This document shows, piece after piece, positions 1 to 9,222 of a DNA stretch of 64,000 nucleotides. Origin of the DNA: Actinomyces sp. oral taxon 897 (lineage in GTDB: Bacteria > Actinomycetota > Actinomycetes > Actinomycetales > Actinomycetaceae); assembly GCF_002999235.1 (NCBI RefSeq), contig NZ_CP027236.1, positions 2,232,001 to 2,296,000 on the forward strand, read 5' to 3'. The position numbers and the translations under genes are program-made. The first letter of the stretch is position 1. Each line of letters begins with the position of its first letter. The notes under the pieces were generated by a model. That model ran no database searches, was not told where the DNA came from, and worked only from the letters and a program-made list of their open reading frames with translations.

Positions 1-1
1 C

Positions 2-1126
2 CTGGAGACCCAGGACGTCCTGGACGGCGAGGTGATCCGCGTGGTCGCCGACGACGACGTGCCCCCGCCCACCGAGGTGACGGACATCAGCAACGCCCTG
101 GCCGACGCCTCGGAGTCCCACCCGGGGTGGCGCACCGAGGCCGACCGGATCACCTGCTACAGCCTGGTCACCGCCGTCCTGACCGCCGCCACCGCCTGGA
201 TGTGCGTCGAGCGGCTGAGCGAGTCCTGGAGCACCCTGGTCCTGGTCCTGCCGGGCCTGGCGGCGGTGGCCCTGGGGGCCGGGGCCCACCGGGCGCTGGG
301 ACGACGCGCCCAGGGGTTCGCCACCCTGCTGTCGTGGAGCGGCCTGGGGTGGCTGCTGCCCCTGGCCTGGAAGTGCGCCAGCCCGGGGGCCGAGCCCCGG
401 GACGCCAGGACCGTGCTCGGGGCGCTCCTGGCCGCCGGGGCCGTCTACGCCCTCGGTCGCGGACGTCCCGGGTGGGCCGCCGGGGGCGCGCTCGGGCTGG
501 GCCTGGAGGTCCTGTGGATCGCGGCCGCCGCCCTGGCCCCCGGCAATATGCTGGCCCGCGGTGTGTTCGGGGTGACGGCGGCCGCCCTGCTCGGGGCGCT
601 GCCCTGGATGGCCCTGCTCCTGTCGGGGCTCTCCCGCCTGGACCACGACGTCCTGGCGGGCACCCGGCCCCGGCGCGAGCGGGTCCAGCGCAGCCTGGTG
701 GCCGCCCACGACTCCATGATGGTCGCCTGCGTGCTCCTGACGGTCGCCATCGCCTGGGCCGCCTCCGACCTGGCCTGCCTGCCGAGCACCTGGGCCCGCG
801 CCCTGGCGGGGACGCTGGCGGCCCTGCTGCTGCTGCGCAGCCGCGCCTTCCCCCTGCGCGTCGAGGTCGCCACCATGTGGGTGTGCGCCATGGCACCCCT
901 CCTGCTGCTGCTCTCCGCCGTCCCCGCCCTGACCACCCGCGTGCTCGTGCTGGGGGGGCTCGTGGTGCTCCTGGCCCTCTCGGCCCTCTACCGGCCGACG
1001 GCGCGGGTACGGATCCGCATGGGCCAGGGGTGCGACCTCCTGGAGTCCCTGACCATGGTGGCCACCGTCCCGCTGCTGTGCGGCCTGGCAGGGGTCTTCA
1101 CCTACCTCCTGGGCCTGTTCTCATGA
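2..1126 (+). CDS. eccD: EccD-like type VII secretion membrane protein (5' partial)
   Basis: The reading frame is open to the window edge, so the true start lies upstream; an internal GTG at 32 would give 364 residues. The visible N-terminus (LETQDVLDGEVIRVV) looks like the end of the ubiquitin-like YukD domain that precedes the membrane part of EccD proteins. After it come about 10 hydrophobic segments separated by short Arg-rich loops, the EccD topology. In this family EccD is the polytopic channel component of the ESX / type VII secretion system. It overlaps the next gene by an ATGA and lies two genes upstream of eccC, which supports the call. The sequence itself is weakly conserved, so family membership rests on topology and context. 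Confidence 0.68.
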   Translation: METQDVLDGEVIRVVADDDVPPPTEVTDISNALADASESHPGWRTEADRITCYSLVTAVLTAATAWMCVERLSESWSTLVLVLPGLAAVALGAGAHRALGRRAQGFATLLSWSGLGWLLPLAWKCASPGAEPRDARTVLGALLAAGAVYALGRGRPGWAAGGALGLGLEVLWIAAAALAPGNMLARGVFGVTAAALLGALPWMALLLSGLSRLDHDVLAGTRPRRERVQRSLVAAHDSMMVACVLLTVAIAWAASDLACLPSTWARALAGTLAALLLLRSRAFPLRVEVATMWVCAMAPLLLLLSAVPALTTRVLVLGGLVVLLALSALYRPTARVRIRMGQGCDLLESLTMVATVPLLCGLAGVFTYLLGLFS

Positions 1127-2106
1127 GCGGCCTCATTGCCACGTCCAAGGCCTCCGAGCACCCCAGCCTGGCCAGCATCCTGCTGACCGGTGCGGCCCGG
1201 GGACGGCGAGAGGCCCAGCAGGACGCCGTCGCGCTGCGCACCCCCCTGCCCCTGCCGTGCCGGGTCCTGGTGGCCCCCCTGGGGCGGGGCTGCGGGGCCA
1301 CCACCCTGGCGCTCCAGCTGACGGCGATCATCTCACGTGCCCGGGGGCTGCCGGCGCTCCTGCTCTCAGGCTCCTCAGGGCCCCGCAGCGCCGCCGACCG
1401 GGTGAGGGGCTCGCGCACCTGGCCCCCGCCAGGCCCGGGAGCCGCCGGTACGCCCCGGGTGCCGGACCCGGACGACGACCCGCCCGGGGACCCGGACACC
1501 TGGCCCCAGGGCGTACCCCGCGTGGGCACCACCGCCCAGGCGCGCGAGCTGGCCAGCACCGGCCCCGACGGCCTCATGTCCTGCCTGCGCCTGCCGCCGC
1601 TGAACGGCACCGAGACCGCGACGGCGCAGTGGACCGGCGCCCGGCGCGCCCTGGCCCGGTTCTTCGACCTCGTCCTGACCGAGACCGACCCCCTCCCCCT
1701 GGCCACGCTAGGGGCCATGGCCCTGGTCCACGACGTCGTGGTGCTGGTCTGCCCCGCGCGCCGCGAGGACGTCGAGCGCGGGCGGCAGCGTGCCGACGGC
1801 CTGCGCTCCGGGCTGGCGGGCACCCCCTGCCCCGCCCACGTCCTCCACGTGGTGGTGGCCACCACCGCGAACCCGCTCGTCCCGCCGCTGGCGCCCGGGG
1901 AGCACATGATCGCCTTCGACCGGCACCTGGAGGGCGCGGCCACGGGACGCACGACGCCCCCGGGGCTGGTGGGGCCGCGGGCGGCGCGCGACATGACCCA
2001 CCTGGCCGCCGACGTCGTGGCCTCCTGCGCCCGCCGGGTCACCCACCGGGACCCGGCCGTCCCGGCACCGGGGAGCAGGACCACCCCGTACCGGGAGGCC
2101 CCATGA
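1123..2106 (+). CDS. ParA/MinD-like P-loop protein of the type VII secretion locus
   Basis: The ATG overlaps the stop of the EccD-like gene (ATGA), giving 327 residues. Residues about 50-60 hold a P-loop-like segment (APLGRGCGATTLAL) in the position of the deviant Walker A of MinD/ParA proteins, but the usual lysines are replaced by Arg and Ala, so ATP hydrolysis is uncertain. A conserved LPPLNG stretch and a DVVVLVCPA segment fit the core of a SIMIBI-class fold. MinD-like proteins are commonly encoded between eccD and eccC in actinobacterial type VII loci, where their role is unclear. The middle part (about residues 90-125) is Pro/Gly/Asp-rich and probably disordered. It overlaps eccC by an ATGA, so the three genes look translationally coupled. 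Confidence 0.55.
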   Translation: MSGLIATSKASEHPSLASILLTGAARGRREAQQDAVALRTPLPLPCRVLVAPLGRGCGATTLALQLTAIISRARGLPALLLSGSSGPRSAADRVRGSRTWPPPGPGAAGTPRVPDPDDDPPGDPDTWPQGVPRVGTTAQARELASTGPDGLMSCLRLPPLNGTETATAQWTGARRALARFFDLVLTETDPLPLATLGAMALVHDVVVLVCPARREDVERGRQRADGLRSGLAGTPCPAHVLHVVVATTANPLVPPLAPGEHMIAFDRHLEGAATGRTTPPGLVGPRAARDMTHLAADVVASCARRVTHRDPAVPAPGSRTTPYREAP

Positions 2107-5100
2107 TCCGCACCGTGACCCGCCCGGGCCGGACGACCCTCCCGGTGAGCGCGCCGCCGCCCCTGGAGATCCCGCCCCCTCCGCCCCTGAGGGAGACCGG
2201 CACCCGCCAGAGCGTCCCCTTCCAGATGCTCGTCCTCCTGGTGGGGGCCGCCAGCGCCCTGGTCATGATGACCGTGCTGCGTTCCAAGCCGGTGTTCGCG
2301 CTGCTGGGGGCCTTCGTCATGGCCCTGACGGTGCTGGGGGTGCTGGCCGCCCAGCTCTCCCGCCGGGCCGGGCAGGGCCAGGAGCGCCACGACCGCCGCG
2401 AACGCTACCTGGAGGCCCTCGACGAGATCGACCACCAAGCCGGCGAGGTCGGCCGGGAGCTGCGGCGCCAGGCCTTCGCGACCCACCCCGAGCCCACCGC
2501 CCTGGCCGTGTGGGCCACCTCCCGGGCCCGCCGCTGGGAGCGACGCCGCCACGACCCCGACTTCCTGCAGGTCCGCGTGGGTACCGCGGAGGCCGCCAAC
2601 CCCCTGGTGTCCATGCCCCGGACCCTGCCCGCCGAGCTGGACCCCATGCTCGTCCTCGAGGCGCAGGTCCTGGCCGGCCGCCACGCCCTCCAGCCGGACC
2701 TGCCCGCCACCCTGGACCTCGACTGCGCCGGGGAGGTGGCGGTGGTGGGGCCGCGGGAGGCGACCACGGCGCTGGCACGGGCCCTTGTCACCCAGGCGGC
2801 GGTCCTCCACGCCCCCGAGGACCTCCACCTGGCCCTGGTCTTCCCCCAGGAGCGGGAGCAGGCCTGGGACTGCGTGTCGCGCCTGCCCCACCTCAGGATG
2901 CGCACCGAGCTGGACGGCCCGGTCTTCCGACGCCGGGTGGCCCCCTCGGTGGGGGAGCTGGCCGGGCTGCTGGGCGCCGAGCTGCGGGAGGCGGCCGAGA
3001 CCACCACGGTCTGCCGCACCCGGCTGCCCGGCCAGCCGGCCTTCCCCGGACCGCGCCTGGTGGTGGTCATCGAGGACCACGGTGACGCCCTGCCCCTGCC
3101 TCTGCCCGAGGCCACGCTGACCCCGGCCGACGTGGGCGCCACCGTCATCCACCTGGTGACCGACCGGCGCCACGAGCCCCCGGGCCTGGGGGTGCGCCTG
3201 ACGGTGCGCGTGGACGGCGACGTCCTCATTGAGGACCTGCGGCCCCGGGGCGGCGGCGGGCCGGGGCGGGCCTGCTGCCCCGTCAAGGCGCTGTGCCGTC
3301 CCGACCGGGTGGGCCCCGCCCTGGCCGAGGGCGTGGCCCGGGCGCTCGCCCCCTTCTGGCTGGGTACCTCGGGGGACGGGCAGGGCCCGGGCGGGCAGGA
3401 GGCCGCCGTCGGCGACCTGCTGGAGGTCGGCGACCCCGGCGGCATTGACACCGCTACCAGCTGGGCGCCCCGCCCCCTGCGGGACTTCCTGCGGGTCCCC
3501 GTGGGCAGCGACGACTCCGGGGCCCCGGTCTACCTGGACCTCAAGGAGTCCGCGCAGCTGGGGGTGGGTCCCCATGGCCTGTGCGTGGGGGCCACCGGCT
3601 CGGGCAAGTCCGAGATGCTGCGTACCCTGGTGACGGCGCTGGCCGCCACCCACCCCCCGGAGGACCTGTCCATGGTCCTCATGGACTACAAGGGCGGGGC
3701 CACCTTCGCGCCCTTCGCCTCCCTGCCCCACGTGGCGGGGCTCATTGACAACCTGGGCAAGGACGCGGCCCTGGTGGAGCGGGCCCGGGCCGCGATCGTG
3801 GGGGAGGTGATCCGCCGTCAGGAGCAGCTGCGCGACGCCGGGAACTGCCCGGACATCACCCGCTACCGCAGGCTGAGGGCGGAGGAGGCGGCCATGCCCC
3901 CCATGCCCCACCTGCTGATCGTCATCGACGAGTTCAGCGACCTGGTGGCCGTCAACCCCGACTTCGTGGACCTCCTGCTGGCGATCGGGCGGATCGGCCG
4001 CTCCGTGGGGGTCCACCTGCTGCTGTCCTCCCAGAGGGTCGAGGCCGACCGGCTGCGGGGGCTGGAGGCCTACCTGTCCTACCGGATCTGCCTGCGGACC
4101 TTCACCGAGGCCGAGTCCCGCGCCGTCCTGGGCACGGACGACGCCTTCCACCTGCCCGCCGCCCCCGGGTTCGGCTACCTGAAGGTCGACACCTCGGTGT
4201 ACACCCGGTTCCGCTCCGGCTACGTCTCGGGCCCCGTGGGGAACCTGGAGGAGGATCTGCCCCAGCCCGCGGAGGCCAGCCGCTGCGGGCCCGCGCTGCT
4301 GGGCGCCTACAACGGCCTGTCCGCCACGCCCGGGCCCATCGGCACCGCACCCGCCCGGCGGGGCCGGAGCGCCCGGGTGAGCGTGGTGGACACGGTGGTG
4401 CGCCGGCTGCGGGGGCGGGGGACGGCGGTGGCGCCCGTGTGGCTGCCCCCGCTGCCGCGCCGCCTGTGCCTGCCCCAGGTCTACGGCGCGCCGCTGGTGC
4501 GCTCCGACGGCGTCGTGCAGGCCCCGGAGACGGCGGGGGCGCCGTGGGCGGCGGGGTTGCGGCCTACCGTCCCCATTGGCCTGAGCGACGACCCCACCCG
4601 TCACCGTCAGGAGCCGTGGCTGCTGGACCTGGGCGTCGGAGGCGGGCACGTGGCGGTGGTGGGCGCCCCCCGCAGCGGGCGCACCACCCTGCTGTGGACG
4701 CTGGCGACCTCGGCGGCGCTGACCACCAGCCCTGCCCGCCTGGCCTTCTACGGCCTGGACGCCACCGGGGGGTCCCTGGCGCGCCTGAGCACCCTGCCCA
4801 ACGTGGGCGGGGTGGCCACCCGGGGCGACCGCGGCCGGATGCGGCGGGTCATGGACGAGGTGGTGGGCACGCTCGAGGCCCGTGAGCGCGCCTTCGCCCG
4901 TCACCACATTGACTCCCTGGAGATGCTGCGCTCCGAGCACGCCGCCGGGCGGATACCCGAGCTGGCCAGCGCCGACATTGTGCTCCTGGTCGACGGCGTC
5001 GGGCGGCTGAGGGCGGACTTCGAGGAGCTGGAGGGGCCGCTCGACGAGCTGCTGCGCCGGGGCGGGGGCCTGGGGGTCCACGTGGTGGCGACCATGACCC

Positions 5101-6242
5101 GCAGCAACGAGCTGCGCGTCTCCCAGCACCCCCTGGTGGGGACGTGGCTGGAGCTGCGCCTGACCGACCCGGCCGACTCGGCGGTCTCCGGGAGGCTGTC
5201 GGCGACCCTGAGGGCGGGCACGCCGGGCCGGGCGCTGCTGCCCGACCAGCTGTTCGCCCAGGTGTCCCTGCCGGTGGAGTCCGTGGGGACCGGGGGCACG
5301 CGGGCCGACGCCGCGGGAGGCGCGGGTGCCGTTGGCGCTGCGGGAGGCGGGCCCGGAGGCGCCAGCGGCGGGCCCGGTGTCGTTGGCGCTGCGGGCGGCG
5401 CGGGCGGCATTGGCGCCGCGGGCGGGGACGTGGGTGACGCCCTGGAGGCCCTCGCCTCGGAGATGGCCGCCTCCTGGAAGGGGCCCCGCCCCGCCCCGGT
5501 GCGGGTCCTGCCCGACGTCATCGACCCCGCGAGCCTGTCCGGCCCTCTTGCCCAGCCCGACCGCCTCCCCCTGGGCCTGTTCCAGGACACCCTGGAGGAG
5601 GTGCTCCTGGACCTGGGCCACCGCGACCCCCACCTGCTGGTGCTCGGGGACGCCGGGTGCGGGAAGTCCACGGTGCTGCGGGGCGTGGTCAGGGGGCTGG
5701 TGGAGCGCCGTCGGCCCGATGAGCTCGTCATCGCCCTCTATGACGTAAGCCATAGCGTGGTGTCCGCCTGCCCGGAGGAGTACCTGGGGGGGCACGCCAC
5801 CTCCGAGACGACGGCGGTCGCGCTGTCCTCCTCGATCGCCTCCGAGCTGGAGCGGCGGGCTGGCGCCCTGGGGCAGGGGCGGCCGGTCGCCGGGCCGCAG
5901 ATCGTGCTCGTGGTCGATGACTACGACGCCGTCGCCTCCGGGGGGCGCGGGCCCCTGGGACCGCTGGCGGCCTACCTGCCCTCCTCGCGCGAGCTGCGGC
6001 TCAGCGTGGTGGTGAGCCGCGCGGCGGCGGGGACGCAGGCCGTGTACGACCAGGTCCTCCAGGCCCTGCGCGACGGCGGCGCCACCAGCTTCCTCATGGA
6101 CGGGGAGCGCGGGGAGGGCAGCCTGCCGGGGGTGCGCCCCGAGCGCCTGCGCCCCGGCCGGGGCTGGTGGGTGCAGCGGGGGAGCCGGCCCCGTCTGGCG
6201 CAGGCCGCCGCCTTCCCGCCTGCCGCCGGGAACGTACCGTAA
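2103..6242 (+). CDS. eccC: EccC-type FtsK/SpoIIIE ATPase of the type VII secretion system
   Basis: The product is 1379 residues. A Pro-rich N-terminus is followed by two membrane segments (about residues 42-90) and three FtsK/SpoIIIE ATPase domains. Domain 1 has an intact Walker A GATGSGKS at 496-503 and Walker B IDEF with D609/E610. Domain 2 has GAPRSGRTT at 854-862, with Arg860 in place of the catalytic Lys, and Walker B LVDG at 964 without the Glu. Domain 3 has GDAGCGKST at 1182-1190 and VVDDYD at 1272. One catalytically intact domain followed by degenerate ones is the EccC pattern. EccC powers secretion of WXG100-type substrates and binds their C-termini. A Gly/Ala-rich low-complexity linker (about 1060-1110) separates domains 2 and 3. 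The stop lies inside a copy of the ACGTACC intergenic repeat. Confidence 0.88.
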   Translation: MIRTVTRPGRTTLPVSAPPPLEIPPPPPLRETGTRQSVPFQMLVLLVGAASALVMMTVLRSKPVFALLGAFVMALTVLGVLAAQLSRRAGQGQERHDRRERYLEALDEIDHQAGEVGRELRRQAFATHPEPTALAVWATSRARRWERRRHDPDFLQVRVGTAEAANPLVSMPRTLPAELDPMLVLEAQVLAGRHALQPDLPATLDLDCAGEVAVVGPREATTALARALVTQAAVLHAPEDLHLALVFPQEREQAWDCVSRLPHLRMRTELDGPVFRRRVAPSVGELAGLLGAELREAAETTTVCRTRLPGQPAFPGPRLVVVIEDHGDALPLPLPEATLTPADVGATVIHLVTDRRHEPPGLGVRLTVRVDGDVLIEDLRPRGGGGPGRACCPVKALCRPDRVGPALAEGVARALAPFWLGTSGDGQGPGGQEAAVGDLLEVGDPGGIDTATSWAPRPLRDFLRVPVGSDDSGAPVYLDLKESAQLGVGPHGLCVGATGSGKSEMLRTLVTALAATHPPEDLSMVLMDYKGGATFAPFASLPHVAGLIDNLGKDAALVERARAAIVGEVIRRQEQLRDAGNCPDITRYRRLRAEEAAMPPMPHLLIVIDEFSDLVAVNPDFVDLLLAIGRIGRSVGVHLLLSSQRVEADRLRGLEAYLSYRICLRTFTEAESRAVLGTDDAFHLPAAPGFGYLKVDTSVYTRFRSGYVSGPVGNLEEDLPQPAEASRCGPALLGAYNGLSATPGPIGTAPARRGRSARVSVVDTVVRRLRGRGTAVAPVWLPPLPRRLCLPQVYGAPLVRSDGVVQAPETAGAPWAAGLRPTVPIGLSDDPTRHRQEPWLLDLGVGGGHVAVVGAPRSGRTTLLWTLATSAALTTSPARLAFYGLDATGGSLARLSTLPNVGGVATRGDRGRMRRVMDEVVGTLEARERAFARHHIDSLEMLRSEHAAGRIPELASADIVLLVDGVGRLRADFEELEGPLDELLRRGGGLGVHVVATMTRSNELRVSQHPLVGTWLELRLTDPADSAVSGRLSATLRAGTPGRALLPDQLFAQVSLPVESVGTGGTRADAAGGAGAVGAAGGGPGGASGGPGVVGAAGGAGGIGAAGGDVGDALEALASEMAASWKGPRPAPVRVLPDVIDPASLSGPLAQPDRLPLGLFQDTLEEVLLDLGHRDPHLLVLGDAGCGKSTVLRGVVRGLVERRRPDELVIALYDVSHSVVSACPEEYLGGHATSETTAVALSSSIASELERRAGALGQGRPVAGPQIVLVVDDYDAVASGGRGPLGPLAAYLPSSRELRLSVVVSRAAAGTQAVYDQVLQALRDGGATSFLMDGERGEGSLPGVRPERLRPGRGWWVQRGSRPRLAQAAAFPPAAGNVP

Positions 6243-6285
6243 GCCACGGGAGCGTACGCACCGCGCCGGCTGCTCCCCGCGCCTC

Positions 6286-6379
6286 GAACGTACCTTAGTG
6301 ACGGAAGACGTACCCTAGTCATGGGGGACGTACCCTAGACGACCTCTACAGTACGTCTCCCGTAACGAAGGTACGTCGC
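6286..6379 (+). repeat. 20-bp intergenic array, family A, copy 1
   Basis: Three direct 20-bp units start at 6286, 6306 and 6326, each carrying ACGTACCYTAG. An inverted unit ends near 6377 (CGAAGGTACGTC). A further single ACGTACC overlaps the eccC stop at 6232-6238. The same family with the same layout (direct units, then one inverted unit) is found at 43102 and 51441. Confidence 0.8.
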
Positions 6380-6500
6380 CGACGGCGCACCCCCCGCTAC
6401 CGGTATCCCCGCACCTGTGACGCGCACCCTGTGCCCGACACCCGCCGCGTCCCGTCCCGAAAGTGTTTCAGACCGTAGGCCAAGACACTACTGTGGGGGT

Positions 6501-7109
6501 GTGAGCACCCCCGTGGACCCTCGAGTTGCCTACCGCCGTCGTATGCAGCGCCGCCAGACCATTGTCATCGGATCCCTCCTGGCTGGCATGGCCCTGGTGG
6601 CGGTCCTGGCCATGGGCATGTGGTCCGGCGTCGTCCCGGTCCTCTACGAACCGGGCTTCTCCAGCGCCACGCCCAAGGACCCCGCGACGCCCCCGGTCTG
6701 CCCGCCCAGCGGCGCGGTGAGCGTGGAGCTCTCCAGCATTACCGCCAACGTCTACAACGGCAGCGAGACCGCCGGCCTGGCCGGTGACGTCGCCAAGACG
6801 CTCTCGTCCGCCGGGGTGACCGTGGCCAACACCACGAACTGGCCGCAGGGCTCCTACGACGGCGACATCCTCATTACCGCCTCCAACGCCGGGCTGGTCA
6901 ACGCCTACACCATGGCCCGCGCCTTCACCGGCAATGTCACCGTCCAGATCGACGCGACGGCTGACCCCACCGACACGACGATCTCGGTGGTCCTGGGCAG
7001 TGAGTACAACTCGTCGATCCTGAGCGACGACGCCATGCGGGTCCTGGCGGCAGGCGAGTCCCTCATCGCCCCCAACGGCTGCGTGGCCTCCACCAAGTCC
7101 CCGTCCTAG
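6501..7109 (+). CDS. LytR_C-domain membrane-anchored protein
   Basis: I chose the GTG at 6501, which gives 202 residues, because the basic segment and membrane helix follow directly; no strong ribosome site is visible. A short basic cytoplasmic tail (YRRRMQRRQ) precedes one transmembrane helix (about residues 17-40). A Pro-rich linker leads to an extracellular domain of about 100 residues with VNVYNGSETAGLAG-like signature (here ITANVYNGSETAGLAGDVA), typical of the LytR C-terminal domain. In actinobacteria this domain occurs alone or after LytR-CpsA-Psr enzymes at the cell envelope; its function is not settled. The gene stands alone, between two repeat arrays. Confidence 0.72.
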   Translation: MSTPVDPRVAYRRRMQRRQTIVIGSLLAGMALVAVLAMGMWSGVVPVLYEPGFSSATPKDPATPPVCPPSGAVSVELSSITANVYNGSETAGLAGDVAKTLSSAGVTVANTTNWPQGSYDGDILITASNAGLVNAYTMARAFTGNVTVQIDATADPTDTTISVVLGSEYNSSILSDDAMRVLAAGESLIAPNGCVASTKSPS

Positions 7110-7458
7110 AGGGCCCATTGTGGGCAGTTGGTCACCTTCCCAGAAGACTTAGAAGGCGGCTGCGGGGAGGTGCCTGGTCTGTTGGGGGTGTCTCGGGGCG
7201 GAGTGGAGCTGTCCTGGGTCGTGTGCCGGGAGCGGCCTAGGAGACCGGGGTCTGTCGGGGTGGGGTGTCCGGTGGGGCGTGCTGTGTGGGGTGGGCGCTT
7301 GGGTGTGGCTTCCGGGGTCGTCCGATGACGTGCTCGGCAGTCCGCGCTGTGCGGACCGCCAGGCGCACCCCGCACCGCCGGGCGCACCCCGCACAGAAAC
7401 CCGACAACCACACCCAGACCACCCACCCCGCCGCCTGGGGCTGCTGGCCGCCGCTGTA

Positions 7459-7662
7459 AAACGCCATCTCAGGGAGGTGAACGCCATCTTGGGCGAGTGA
7501 ACGCTACTTTAGACAGGTGAACGCCATTTTGAGGAGATAAACGCACACCTAGGCGGCGTTCATATTCCCTAGATGGCGTTCACCTCTCCGATAGAGTGTT
7601 CACAGTTCCGAGACAGCGTCTATCTCCTCAAAACGGCGTTCACCTCCTTAAGGTAGCGTTCA
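7459..7662 (+). repeat. 20-bp head-to-head intergenic array, family C
   Basis: Five forward units of 20 bp (7459, 7479, 7499, 7519, 7539), built on AACGCCATCTTG, are followed by about six inverted units with core GGCGTTCACC up to 7662. Units vary but the 20-bp phase is kept. The flanking stretches 7110-7458 and 7663-8013 contain no convincing gene: open frames there are short, overlap on both strands and lack ribosome sites. Confidence 0.8.
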
Positions 7663-7681
7663 TTGATAGCCCAACGACAGG

Positions 7682-7985
7682 CCCTCGCAACCACCACCAG
7701 GCTGGCCTGCTCCGCGGAACCGGTGGGCGGGACCATAGGTCCTCCCCACGACCACCGGCAGGGTCTAGTGTGCGCGTTAAGGTATGTTTGAAGTGCCGAG
7801 TCCTCGCGACCACCGGTGAGGTATGGGATCTGGGCGGGGTAGCCGGGGCGCCAGGTCGGGTCCTCGCGACACCCTCACAACGGTGCGGTGAGGGACATCG
7901 GCAGCCCACGCCGGGAGCAGCGCGGAAGGCGGTGGCCACGGGCGAACGTGACGGGCACGTCGGCGGCCCACGCCGGGAGCAGCGC
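7682..7985 (+). repeat. Degenerate short repeats with about 60-bp offset
   Basis: Variants of TCCTCGCGACCACCGG begin at about 7682, 7740, 7801 and 7861. A second motif, GCCCACGCCGGGAGCAGCGC, is identical at 7904-7923 and 7966-7985. The sequence between copies is unrelated. No cas gene is nearby. It fills the gap before the convergent lipoprotein gene. Confidence 0.55.
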
Positions 7986-8013
7986 CTTGGGCGCCCTTAC
8001 CCCGTGGGCGCCC

Positions 8014-8685
8014 TTACCCCTTCAGGCCAGCCGCGGCAGCCTTGAACTCGTCAGCGGACACGGGGGCGGCCTGGCCGCCGTCGCGGACCCTGGTGGTCCA
8101 CATGAGGGCGGTCATGGTGCTGCCCTCGGTGGCGATCGCTATGCGTGCGCACACCGATTCCTTGTCCTTCGTCCCGCACGTGGTGAAGACATCGGCCTTG
8201 TGCCCGCCCAGGTCAACGGTGCCGTCGGCGGTGACGGCAGCGGGCGTTCCGCTCGAGTCGGAGACGTTGCTGGCGGTGGCCTGCTTGGCAATGTCCTCGG
8301 CCGTGGCGCCGCCGGGGGCCGTCGAGAAGCCGACCACAATGCGCTGGTTCCTGTCCGCGCTCAGGAACTCCAGGGAGTCCGAGTACTGGTTGTCGAGCGT
8401 GAACCCGGACGGGGCCGTGAACGTCAGCTTGCCCTCCAGCGTCCCGCTCGCGCTCCCTCCGGCGGAGGTGGGATCTGAGCTGGTGGCAGCCGATGCCCCG
8501 GTAGAGGCGGACGCATCGGCCGACGTCGTGGCATCCGCCTCGGCTGAGGCGGACGGGTCCGCAGTCGTGGACGCCGAGGAGCCGCTGGCTTCGGCGTCGG
8601 TGCCCTGGGAGCCACCGGAGCAGGCGGTCAGGGAGGCCACCAGCAGGACGGCGACGGGCAGGGCGGACAGGGAAGTAATACGCAT
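8014..8685 (-). CDS. Secreted lipoprotein of unknown function
   Basis: The start at 8685 is preceded by AAAGGAC at a good distance. The 223-residue product has a lipoprotein signal peptide: a basic start, a hydrophobic stretch and the lipobox SLTAC with Cys22. A long Ser/Ala/Asp/Thr-rich spacer (about residues 25-90) then probably carries the domain away from the membrane. The C-terminal 130 residues form a compact domain (KLTFTAPSGFTL at its start, two cysteines in FTTCGTKDKESVCAR that could form a disulfide). The domain resembles surface lipoproteins of Actinomyces-like bacteria, but I cannot assign a function. It is transcribed away from the repeat-rich region at 8700-9200. Confidence 0.75.
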   Translation of the reverse strand: MRITSLSALPVAVLLVASLTACSGGSQGTDAEASGSSASTTADPSASAEADATTSADASASTGASAATSSDPTSAGGSASGTLEGKLTFTAPSGFTLDNQYSDSLEFLSADRNQRIVVGFSTAPGGATAEDIAKQATASNVSDSSGTPAAVTADGTVDLGGHKADVFTTCGTKDKESVCARIAIATEGSTMTALMWTTRVRDGGQAAPVSADEFKAAAAGLKG

Positions 8686-8744
8686 GGGAGTCCTTTGGGC
8701 TGTAGGTCCTAGCCCGCTCACGGTAGCCTGGCTCGAACCGGTCG

Positions 8745-8890
8745 GCAAACGCTCACCGCGCGCAGGACCGTCGGTCGCGTCACCTCCATCACCACCCGCC
8801 GTGGCGCAAACGCTCACCGCGCGGGGCCGTCACCCTGCGTGGGCATACCCAGCAGGAGCCTGCCGCAAACGCTCACCGCGCGGGACCGTC
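8745..8890 (+). repeat. Three spaced 26-28 bp repeats (CRISPR-like spacing)
   Basis: GCAAACGCTCACCGCGCG followed by a GGRCCGTC-like tail starts at 8745, 8806 and 8865. Intervening segments of about 33 bp are unrelated. The spacing resembles a type I-E CRISPR array, but there are only three copies, copy 1 has a 2-nt insertion, and no cas genes are in the window. It lies just upstream of the lipoprotein gene. Confidence 0.6.
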
Positions 8891-9083
8891 AGGTACCCGG
8901 ACGCTCCGGTTGACACCCGCAGGTACTCGCCGTACGCGGGGCAGCCCCGTACTCGGTCCTACGCCGGGCGGTCCCGCGTACGGTGCTGGTCGACGCCCAC
9001 TGCGCACGCCCTCACGCCGCAGCCGTCAGCCTCACCGCACGCACTGCCTCACTGGCCGAGCCAGCCCGTCAGTGGGTGAGATC

Positions 9084-9198
9084 GCCTCCTCAGTGCACAA
9101 GACGACGACCTCACTCTATAGAACAGGCTCCTCACTCTACACAGTGAGGCTGTCACTGTATAAAGTGAGGGCCTCACTGTGTAGAGTGAGGCTGTCAC
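9084..9198 (+). repeat. About 21-bp inverted/direct array, family D
   Basis: Units built on CCTCACTCTAYA recur with about 21-bp phase. CCTCACTCTACACAGTGAGG (9130-9149) and its exact reverse complement (9172-9191) form a 20-bp inverted repeat separated by 22 bp. The array ends about 25 bp before the first in-frame codons of the COG2865-like gene. Confidence 0.75.
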
Positions 9199-9222
9199 GA
9201 CATCCGCCTGTCGTCCTACGAG

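Noticed and set aside
1098..5795. Very long minus-strand open frame (1565 codons) opposite the type VII genes
   Set aside because: It is antisense to recognisable EccC domains; in very high GC DNA the antisense frame of a real gene often lacks stops. Its translation is His/Gln/Gly-rich low complexity without motifs.
7106..7500. Several overlapping small ORFs
   Set aside because: They overlap on both strands in skewed G-rich/C-rich sequence with short repeats and have no ribosome site or recognisable product.
8745..8890. CRISPR array
   Set aside because: The 59-61 bp spacing is suggestive, but there are only three copies with internal indels, no cas genes in the window, and other unrelated motifs in this genome show the same offset.
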